Assembly: GCA_017997315.1 (NCBI GenBank)
Contig: JAGOFF010000092.1
Location: forward strand, 1 to 8,473
DNA: 8,473 bases
From: Clostridia bacterium
GTDB lineage: Bacteria; Bacillota; Clostridia; Saccharofermentanales; UBA5734
Direction: 5' to 3'
Of this stretch, positions 1 to 5,415 are shown one piece after another (position 1 is the stretch's first letter; each line of letters begins with the position of its first letter). The notes beneath the pieces are model-generated. The model did not search any database and was not told the DNA's origin. It saw only the letters and a list, made by a program, of their open reading frames with translations. Made by a program: the position numbers and the translations under genes.

Positions 1-886
1 CGTCCGCCATGACCGTCGGACCGAAGTTGACCCCGTTGAAGTCCAGCCGCCCCAGGATGGGAAGCAGGTGCCCCATCGCGGAGTCCGAATGCTGATACCG
101 TTTGTCGTCCGGGTCGGGCGAGAACCGCTCGAAGACGTTCTTCAGCACAGGATAGCCGAACATCTCATACATCTCGGGAGTCATGAGGCAGCAGTTGTCG
201 TCCGCGAACGAAAATCCGTGCGGAGCTTCGCCGGGCTTGTACCCGGCCTCCTCATCCGCGATATCGGCCATGCGGATGATCGCGTCCGTGATGGCGGCGC
301 TGAATCGTTCGGCTAGCTCCGGCTCGTCCAGACAAAGGTAGATGAACGGCTCGACGCCGAATATGGACATCGCGAGCGTAACCGGACCGCGGATGTGCCG
401 GACTCCCGGAGGTTTGGTGCCGTACTTTTCGTGGATCCGGCGCTTTTCCGCCTCCCAGCCCGGGGGCAGCATGAACTCCCGCAGATCGGTCCTTTCGAGC
501 CGGTCCAGCATCTTTTCCAGTTCCTGCGGCGAGGAGATGTCGCTTTCAAGCCACTCGGAGATTTCGTTGACGATATATCTGCCGCCAAACCATTCCCCGA
601 TCCGCCGATACGGAGGATACAGGGCGTCCGGCTCCGGAAACTCCTCGTTCAGCAGCCGCACTCCGACGATCCGCTCCGCCTTGTCGTTGTAGCGGCGGAA
701 CAATTCCCGCGCGCGGGCGGGTTCCTCGGTCAGCCACGGCCGGCCGGGCTCCCCCAGCTCCGTATATACGCATTCGGGACTCATCCGGATTCCCAGGGCG
801 ACCTGGGCGGCTTCCGGCGAGAAACAATTGTCACGGTGGGCGATTTCGTCGTCTCTCCAAAAGCGTTCGATATCGAGTGGAAGCAT
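1..886 (-). CDS. Uroporphyrinogen decarboxylase (URO-D) superfamily protein, C-terminus cut by window edge
   Basis: An open frame without stops runs from an ATG at 886-884 to the left edge: 295 codons of a family usually near 350 residues. The protein starts MLPLDIERFW and reads as a soluble cytoplasmic enzyme. Recognisable URO-D-fold landmarks are a central RGPVTLAMSIFG strand, an acidic ADDNCC loop followed by LMTPEMY (about residues 228-240), and QHSDSAMGHLLPILGRL (about 265-281) leading into GVNFGPT. True heme-pathway HemE is one branch of this superfamily. Others, such as MtaA-type proteins, act in corrinoid methyl transfer. This sequence resembles the uncharacterised clostridial branch, and no heme or corrinoid gene is visible nearby, so the substrate is unknown. 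The start is supported by AAGGAGG 7 nt upstream (900-894). An in-frame ATG at 943, with its own AGGAGG, would add 19 residues. The gene is divergent from the marR operon. Confidence 0.85.
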   Translation of the reverse strand, partial: MLPLDIERFWRDDEIAHRDNCFSPEAAQVALGIRMSPECVYTELGEPGRPWLTEEPARARELFRRYNDKAERIVGVRLLNEEFPEPDALYPPYRRIGEWFGGRYIVNEISEWLESDISSPQELEKMLDRLERTDLREFMLPPGWEAEKRRIHEKYGTKPPGVRHIRGPVTLAMSIFGVEPFIYLCLDEPELAERFSAAITDAIIRMADIADEEAGYKPGEAPHGFSFADDNCCLMTPEMYEMFGYPVLKNVFERFSPDPDDKRYQHSDSAMGHLLPILGRLDFNGVNFGPTVMAD

Positions 887-893
887 GGCGGAC

Positions 894-900
894 CCTCCTT
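894..900 (-). promoter_or_regulatory. Ribosome binding site of the URO-D-like gene (preferred start)
   Basis: AAGGAGG on the minus strand lies 7 nt before the ATG at 886-884, an ideal arrangement. It decides the start over the in-frame upstream ATG at 943, whose AGGAGG is only 4 nt away. Confidence 0.75.
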
Positions 901-909
901 GATACGGCT

Positions 910-923
910 CGGTTCCGGAACCG
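910..923. repeat. Perfect 14-bp palindrome CGGTTCCGGAACCG
   Basis: This perfect palindrome lies between the two candidate starts of the URO-D-like gene, 10 bp upstream of its preferred ribosome binding site. It could be a dimer operator site. If transcribed it has little room for a loop, so DNA-level recognition is more plausible than an RNA hairpin. No regulator can be assigned from the sequence. Confidence 0.5.
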
Positions 924-940
924 GCGATATAGAAAGTATA

Positions 941-953
941 CATCAAACCTCCT
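941..953 (-). promoter_or_regulatory. Alternative ribosome binding site and start codon for the URO-D-like gene
   Basis: On the minus strand AGGAGG (953-948) is followed after TTTG by ATG (943-941). This ATG is in frame with the URO-D-like gene and 19 codons upstream of the preferred start, with no stop between. The 4-nt spacing is shorter than usual. It could be a real N-terminal extension, a second start giving two isoforms, or chance. The added residues (MYTFYIAGSGTEPYQGGSA) do not look like a signal peptide. Confidence 0.35.
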
Positions 954-967
954 GCGGGAATACCCGC
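954..967 (-). repeat. Small inverted repeat (5-bp stem, 4-nt loop) before the upstream AGGAGG
   Basis: GCGGG-TATT-CCCGC on the minus strand sits directly against the AGGAGG at 953-948. The stem is GC-only but short. It lacks a T-tract, so it is not a terminator. Together with the palindrome at 910-923 it makes the leader of the URO-D-like gene unusually symmetric. Confidence 0.35.
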
Positions 968-1013
968 TTCGAACCCATGAGTTTAAAGTAATGAACAAAA
1001 TGCGCGATGGATA

Positions 1014-1042
1014 TTGACAGAGGCTCGGCGTCACACTAAAAT
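1014..1042 (+). promoter_or_regulatory. Sigma-A-type promoter of the marR-ABC operon
   Basis: A perfect -35 box TTGACA (1014-1019), a 17-bp spacer and TAAAAT (1037-1042, five of six consensus bases) form a near-ideal vegetative promoter. Transcription should start near 1049, giving a leader of about 87 nt before the marR start at 1136. The predicted start falls inside the repeat at 1046-1074, which fits repression by blocking RNA polymerase. Confidence 0.85.
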
Positions 1043-1045
1043 GGG

Positions 1046-1074
1046 TAATCGGCTAATGATTAATCGGCTAATCG
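1046..1074. promoter_or_regulatory. Tandem AT-rich repeats, probable MarR operator
   Basis: TAATCGGCTAAT occurs twice, at 1046-1057 and 1061-1072, offset by 15 bp. Overlapping inverted repeats are embedded: TAATC (1046-1050) with GATTA (1058-1062), and GATTA (1058-1062) with TAATC (1069-1073). The block starts 3 bp after the -10 box and covers the predicted transcription start. MarR dimers commonly bind AT-rich palindromes at their own promoters, so autorepression is the likely role. The assignment is by position and symmetry, not by a known consensus. Confidence 0.7.
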
Positions 1075-1099
1075 AATACGGATGTGGACAGAAACAGGA

Positions 1100-1120
1100 T
1101 GGCGGACGGACGGTCCGCCA
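1100..1120 (+). other. Leader hairpin just upstream of the marR ribosome binding site
   Basis: TGGCGGAC (1100-1107) and GTCCGCCA (1113-1120) form a perfect 8-bp, GC-rich stem with a 5-nt loop in the predicted marR mRNA leader. It ends 3 nt before the AAGGAG ribosome binding site (1124-1129). No T-tract follows, so it is not an intrinsic terminator. It may stabilise the 5' end, tune ribosome access or serve as a protein-binding site. It is close enough to the ribosome binding site to matter. Confidence 0.55.
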
Positions 1121-1123
1121 GGG

Positions 1124-1129
1124 AAGGAG
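1124..1129 (+). promoter_or_regulatory. Ribosome binding site deciding the marR start
   Basis: AAGGAG lies 6 nt before the ATG at 1136. The in-frame ATG at 1082 has no such site and would put the 1100-1120 hairpin inside the coding sequence, so 1136 is preferred. Confidence 0.8.
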
Positions 1130-1135
1130 CGCAGG

Positions 1136-1651
1136 ATGGAAGGACGCGGCGTCCCCGGGGACGGGACCCGGGGCCATGTAGAACTGGAGTGGATGGTCCG
1201 GCATATCAGCCGGATGCACTTCGAGCGGATCCGCGCCGAGGTGGCCGAGCGCGGACTGGCCGACGTCAGTCATCCCCGTATTCTCTTCCTGCTGATCCAG
1301 CACCCGGAGCGGTCGTTCTCCTCGCAGCGTGAGATCGCGGAGTTCCTGGGGGTCAGTCCCGCCACCGTAGCGGTCTCACTCCGGCGCATGGAAGCCCATG
1401 GGCTGCTGCACAAGGTGCAGGACGACAAAGACCAGCGCCGGAACCAGATCCTTCTCACGGACAAAGGCCGGGAACGGCTGGAAGCCTGCCTGGCGGCGAT
1501 CCGGGAGATCGACCAGGGAATGTTCAAGGGGTTCAGTCCGGAGGAAAAGGATCTCCTTGCTGATTTTTACAGACGGATGCGGAACAATCTGGTCAACATG
1601 GGCGCAAACGCGCCGAATATGTGGCCGGCGGAACAGGAGGAAAGCACTTGA
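1136..1651 (+). CDS. MarR-family transcriptional regulator
   Basis: This 171-residue protein has the length and architecture of a MarR winged-helix repressor: an N-terminal dimerisation helix (LEWMVRHISRMHFERIR), then a helix-turn-helix with IAEFLGVSPATVAVSLRRME (recognition helix about residues 74-88). The wing carries the typical acidic/basic motif DDKDQRR (96-102) and LTDKGRE, and C-terminal dimerisation helices follow. MarR proteins bind as dimers to palindromic operators and release DNA on binding small ligands such as drugs or phenolics, or on oxidation. The gene is first in an operon with two ABC exporter genes, and its stop overlaps the TTG start of the next by 4 bp. It probably represses its own promoter through the repeats at 1046-1074. 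The ligand cannot be read from the sequence. Confidence 0.93.
   Translation: MEGRGVPGDGTRGHVELEWMVRHISRMHFERIRAEVAERGLADVSHPRILFLLIQHPERSFSSQREIAEFLGVSPATVAVSLRRMEAHGLLHKVQDDKDQRRNQILLTDKGRERLEACLAAIREIDQGMFKGFSPEEKDLLADFYRRMRNNLVNMGANAPNMWPAEQEEST
1635..1640 (+). promoter_or_regulatory. Ribosome binding site within the marR 3' end selecting a TTG start
   Basis: AGGAGG at 1635-1640 is 7 nt before TTG at 1648-1650. The upstream in-frame GTG at 1621 has no comparable site and would lengthen the overlap with marR to 31 bp. The TTG shares TTGA with the marR stop codon, which suggests translational coupling. Confidence 0.75.
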
Positions 1652-3426
1652 TCCGGATCATTCGAAAACTCGCACGGTACATCAAAGGGTACGGCATCTA
1701 TGTCGTCATCGCCCCGATCTGCATGATCCTGGAGGTTCTGCTGGAGCTGCGGATGCCCATGATGATGGCACGCATCGTCGACGAGGGCATCCCCAACATG
1801 GATCTGCCGTTCATCCTGCGCATCGGGGGGATCATGCTGCTTCTGTCTCTCGGGGGAATGCTGTGCGGCATCCTGAACATGGTCGCCTCGTCGACCGCGG
1901 CGCAGGGATTCGGGTGGAACGTCCGGCAGGCGTTGTTCCGGCGGATCACGGCATTCGCGTATTCCGACATCGACCGGTTCTCCACCGCATCGCTGGTCAC
2001 CCGCCTGACCAACGACGTCACACAGATGCAGAACACGTTCATGATGACGCTCCGGCTGATGATCCGGGCCCCTTTCATGATGGTGTTCGCGCTGATCCTT
2101 GCGATCGGGATCCATGCGCGGCTGGCCCTGATTCTGCTCGTCGCGATTCCGATCTTGTCCGCGGGAATCCTCTTTATCATGACCCGCGCGGAGAAACTGT
2201 TCGCCGCCATGCAGCGCAAAGTAGATGCGCTCAACGGCACGGTGCAGGAAAACCTCATCGCGATCCGTGTGGTCAAGGCCTTCGTACGCGAAGCGCACGA
2301 GAAGTCCAAGTTCAGAAAATCGAACGATGAGCTGACCCAGGCCGGCATCAAGGCGGCGACGCTGGTCATCACCATCATGCCGCTGATGACCCTGGTCATG
2401 AATATGGCGACGATCTGCGTGCTGTGGTTCGGCGGCCACCTGGTCGGTTCGGGCGAACTGACGACCGGCAGGCTGATCAGCTTCATCCAGTACATCACCC
2501 AGATCCTCTCGAGCCTGATGATGGTGTCGATGGTCTTCCTGATGGCCGCGCGGGCGCGCGCCAGCGGAAACCGCATTGTCGAGGTGCTCGAGACCAAACC
2601 CGCCATCCGGGATGAGGAAGGGGCGGTTCTGGCCGCGAACGGCGACGCACCGGCGGAAGGCGCCGGCGGCGGGATCCGGGAAGGCAGGATCGAGTTCCGC
2701 GACGTCTGTTTCCGATACCTTGCCAGCGGTTCCGGCGAGGATGTGCTGTCCCATGTCAGCTTCACCGCGGAACCCGGGGAGGTCATTGCGATTGTCGGAG
2801 GAACCGGGACGGGAAAAACCTCGCTCGTGCATCTGGTGCCGCGCCTGTACGACGTCACCGGCGGCCAGGTCCTGATCGACGGCACGGACGTGCGGGAGTA
2901 CGGACTGCGCTCCCTGCGCGACAGCATCGGGATCGTCCTGCAGAACAACGTCCTGTTCAGCGGAACCATCCGGGACAACCTGCAGTGGGGCGACGCCGGA
3001 GCGTCCGACGAGGAGATCGCCGCGGCGGCGGAAACCGCGCAGGCGCACGAGTTCATCACGGGTTTTCCGGACGGATACGACACGGTCCTGGGGCAGGGCG
3101 GAATCAACCTGTCGGGCGGACAGAAGCAACGGCTCTGCATCGCCCGCGCGCTGCTGCGCCGGCCGCGGATCCTGATCCTGGACGACAGTACCAGCGCTGT
3201 GGATTCGGATACTGAGCGCGGCATCCGGCAGGCGTTCCGGGAACGCTTGCAGGACACGACGGTGCTGCTGATCGCACAGCGCATCAGTTCGGTCAGCTGG
3301 GCGGACCGGATCCTCGTGCTCGACAACGGCAGGCTGGTCGGGAACGGTACGCACGCCGAACTCCTGGCGTCCTGCCAGGTCTACCGGGAAATCTGTTCGA
3401 CCCAGATCGAAGGAGGCGTCGCCTGA
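1648..3426 (+). CDS. Heterodimeric ABC multidrug exporter subunit with degenerate ATP site (BmrC/LmrC/TM287-like)
   Basis: A 592-residue half-transporter: an N-terminal six-helix exporter domain (about residues 15-300) fused to an ATPase domain (about 345-585). Visible motifs are Walker A GGTGTGKT (384-391, Lys390), Q-loop Gln432, intact signature LSGGQ (488-492), Walker B ending Asp512, and D-loop SAVD. The residue after Asp512 is Asp513 rather than the catalytic Glu, and the H-loop position is Gln544 rather than His. These two changes mark the non-catalytic subunit of heterodimeric exporters such as BmrCD, LmrCD and TM287/288. It should sit in the cytoplasmic membrane, pair with the next gene product and export drugs or other amphipathic compounds. 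The TTG start overlaps the marR stop. The substrate is unknown. Confidence 0.93.
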   Translation: MIRIIRKLARYIKGYGIYVVIAPICMILEVLLELRMPMMMARIVDEGIPNMDLPFILRIGGIMLLLSLGGMLCGILNMVASSTAAQGFGWNVRQALFRRITAFAYSDIDRFSTASLVTRLTNDVTQMQNTFMMTLRLMIRAPFMMVFALILAIGIHARLALILLVAIPILSAGILFIMTRAEKLFAAMQRKVDALNGTVQENLIAIRVVKAFVREAHEKSKFRKSNDELTQAGIKAATLVITIMPLMTLVMNMATICVLWFGGHLVGSGELTTGRLISFIQYITQILSSLMMVSMVFLMAARARASGNRIVEVLETKPAIRDEEGAVLAANGDAPAEGAGGGIREGRIEFRDVCFRYLASGSGEDVLSHVSFTAEPGEVIAIVGGTGTGKTSLVHLVPRLYDVTGGQVLIDGTDVREYGLRSLRDSIGIVLQNNVLFSGTIRDNLQWGDAGASDEEIAAAAETAQAHEFITGFPDGYDTVLGQGGINLSGGQKQRLCIARALLRRPRILILDDSTSAVDSDTERGIRQAFRERLQDTTVLLIAQRISSVSWADRILVLDNGRLVGNGTHAELLASCQVYREICSTQIEGGVA

Positions 3427-5385
3427 ATGGATAAAAAACCTGCACAGCCCGCATCCGGCCGGCGCCTGCCGGAGTATCAGTCCACAAGGAACGGCCCGGG
3501 CGGACGCCCGCGCGGTCCCGGAGGCCCCGGCGGAGGCCCCGGACGGGGCATGATGAACTTTGAACGTCCGAAGAGCACCAAGAAAACGATGGCGCGCGTA
3601 CTGGCCTACCTGGGCTCAAGCAAGTACCTGGTCATTGTCGTGCTGCTGCTCATGGGAGTCAGTACGTGTGCTTCGCTGGCGGGCACCTGGTTTCTCAAAC
3701 CGCTGATCAACGACTACATCCTGCCGGGTAACTTCCGTGGATTGGGCACCGCCCTGCTGGTGCTGGCGGGTATCTATCTGGCCGGCGTGGCGGCCAGTTT
3801 CATCCAGAGCCAGTTGATGATGCGCGTCGCCCAGCGGACGGTCAACGTGATGCGCAAGGATCTGTTCGACCGGATGCAGTCCCTCCCGCTGCGCTTTTTT
3901 GACGCCAACTCCCACGGTGAACTGATGAGCCGGTTCACCAACGACATGGACAACGTCATGATGGCCATGGAGCAGAGCCTGACCCAGCTGACGTCCAGCA
4001 TCGTGACTTTTGTGGGCACGATCGCCATGATGCTCGTTCTCAGTCCGCTCCTCTTCTGCGTGACCGCGGTCATGCTGACGGTCATGACACTGGCCAGCCG
4101 CGTGCTGACCAAGAAGGGCCGGGCCTATTTCCGGGAGCAACAGCGCACGCTGGGCCAGATGAACGGATACATCGAGGAGACGATCGAGGGGATCAAGGTG
4201 GTCAAGGCCTTCACGCACGAGTCGGTCGCGCGGGAGGACTTCCAGCAGCTGAGCGGAGACTTCCGGAAGGCGGCCACCCGGGCGAACATCATCGCAGGCG
4301 TCATCATGCCCGTGATGGGGAACCTCAACAACATCAGTTACGCCGCGACCGCCGCGTTCGGAGGATTGCTGGCGATCCGCACCGCTTTCGACATCGGATC
4401 GCTGGCCGCCTTTCTCCAGTACACCCGGCATGTCGGCATGCCGGTCAACCAGATCACCAACCAGATCAACACCCTGCTTTCCGCCATGGCGGGCGCGGAG
4501 CGGATTTTCGCGCTCATGGACCAGGAACCGGAGACGGACGGCGGTTCCTGGCGGCTGGTGCGCGAATCGGGGACGGCCGGCGGACAGGGCGGCAGCGAGT
4601 CATGGGCATGGGAACGGGCGGATGCGGACGGATCGGCCGAGCGGGTCCCGTTGCGCGGCGATGTGCGGCTGCACGACGTCACGTTCTCCTACGACGGGCG
4701 GACCGATGTACTCCGCAATGTGAACCTGTATGCGAAGCCCGGCCAGAAGATCGCGTTTGTCGGTTCGACCGGCGCCGGAAAGACGACGATTTCCAACCTT
4801 CTGAACCGGTTCTATGACGTTCAGCAGGGACAGGTGACCTACGACGGGATCGATGTGAAGGAAATCGACAAGGCCGATCTGCGCAGCGCGCTGGGCATGG
4901 TTCTGCAGGATACCCACCTGTTCTCCGGGACGGTGATGGAAAACATCCGGTACGGCCGGCTGGATGCAACCGACGAGGAATGCGTGCAGGCAGCCGTGCA
5001 GGCAAGCGCGGATTCATTCATCCGCCGGCTTCCGCAGGGTTACGATACGCGGATCACCGGCGACGGCGGGAACCTGTCGCAGGGCCAGCGCCAACTCCTG
5101 GCCATCGCGCGCGCCTATGTGGCGGATCCCCCCGTCATGATCCTGGACGAGGCGACCAGCTCGATCGATACCCGCACCGAGCGGTTGATCGAACAGGGCA
5201 TGAACAAGCTGATGCAGGACCGTACGGTGTTTGTCATTGCGCACCGGCTGTCCACGGTCCGGAACGCGAACGCGATTCTGGTTCTGGAGAACGGGGAGAT
5301 CATCGAACGCGGCGACCATGACGACCTGGTCGCGCAGGACGGGAAGTACAACAAGCTTTATACCGGACAATACCGGCTGACGTGA
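3427..5385 (+). CDS. Heterodimeric ABC multidrug exporter subunit with catalytic ATPase residues (BmrD/LmrD/TM288-like)
   Basis: A 652-residue half-transporter, partner of the preceding gene. It opens with a Gly/Pro/Arg-rich cytoplasmic stretch (about residues 20-40) ending GRGMM, common in this subunit type, then a six-helix exporter domain (about 55-350). A linker of roughly 50 residues rich in Gly, Ser and Glu leads to the ATPase domain. Motifs are Walker A GSTGAGKT (446-453, Lys452), Q-loop Gln494, Walker B Asp574 with catalytic Glu575, and H-loop His606, all canonical. The signature is LSQGQ (550-554) instead of LSGGQ. That defect completes the degenerate site formed with the first subunit, while this subunit's Walker motifs and the partner's LSGGQ make the competent site. 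The ATG abuts the preceding stop, with AGGAGG (3411-3416) 10 nt upstream. It is the last gene of the operon. Confidence 0.94.
   Translation: MDKKPAQPASGRRLPEYQSTRNGPGGRPRGPGGPGGGPGRGMMNFERPKSTKKTMARVLAYLGSSKYLVIVVLLLMGVSTCASLAGTWFLKPLINDYILPGNFRGLGTALLVLAGIYLAGVAASFIQSQLMMRVAQRTVNVMRKDLFDRMQSLPLRFFDANSHGELMSRFTNDMDNVMMAMEQSLTQLTSSIVTFVGTIAMMLVLSPLLFCVTAVMLTVMTLASRVLTKKGRAYFREQQRTLGQMNGYIEETIEGIKVVKAFTHESVAREDFQQLSGDFRKAATRANIIAGVIMPVMGNLNNISYAATAAFGGLLAIRTAFDIGSLAAFLQYTRHVGMPVNQITNQINTLLSAMAGAERIFALMDQEPETDGGSWRLVRESGTAGGQGGSESWAWERADADGSAERVPLRGDVRLHDVTFSYDGRTDVLRNVNLYAKPGQKIAFVGSTGAGKTTISNLLNRFYDVQQGQVTYDGIDVKEIDKADLRSALGMVLQDTHLFSGTVMENIRYGRLDATDEECVQAAVQASADSFIRRLPQGYDTRITGDGGNLSQGQRQLLAIARAYVADPPVMILDEATSSIDTRTERLIEQGMNKLMQDRTVFVIAHRLSTVRNANAILVLENGEIIERGDHDDLVAQDGKYNKLYTGQYRLT
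3519..3542 (+). repeat. 12-bp tandem repeat (CGGAGGCCCCGG, two perfect copies) in the ABC subunit N-terminus
   Basis: Two perfect adjacent copies encode part of the Gly/Pro-rich N-terminal stretch of the second exporter subunit. Being a multiple of three, the unit can change copy number by slippage without shifting the frame. Confidence 0.7.
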
Positions 5386-5415
5386 CGGCGGAGGCGCCAG
5401 AGCGGACTCCTGCGG
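5386..5415. other. 30-bp gap between convergent genes, no clear terminator
   Basis: Only 30 bp separate the stop of the second ABC gene from the stop of the convergent LCP gene. The best nearby symmetry is TCCTG-CGGT-CAGGA (5408-5421), a 5-bp stem with no T-tract on either strand. I do not call it a terminator. Termination may be Rho-dependent or lie inside the opposing gene. Confidence 0.5.

Noticed and set aside
935..940. TATACT as a -10 box for the URO-D-like gene
   Set aside because: The hexamer fits, but no acceptable -35 lies 16-18 bp upstream and the TG of an extended -10 is out of register. I could not identify a promoter for this gene with confidence.
395..991. Plus-strand open frame of 198 codons at the left end
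   Set aside because: The minus strand of the same region encodes the URO-D-like protein with a strong ribosome binding site. The plus frame has neither.
1567..3354. Very long antisense open frames (595 and 542 codons) opposite the first ABC gene
   Set aside because: The plus strand encodes an ABC exporter with every motif in order. The antisense frames have arginine-, serine- or aspartate/histidine-rich low-quality composition, no recognisable domain and no ribosome binding site. They follow from high-GC codon bias.
3616..4431. 271-codon antisense open frame opposite the second ABC gene
   Set aside because: It is His/Asp/Gln-rich without a domain and mirrors the coding strand, so it is a codon-bias shadow.
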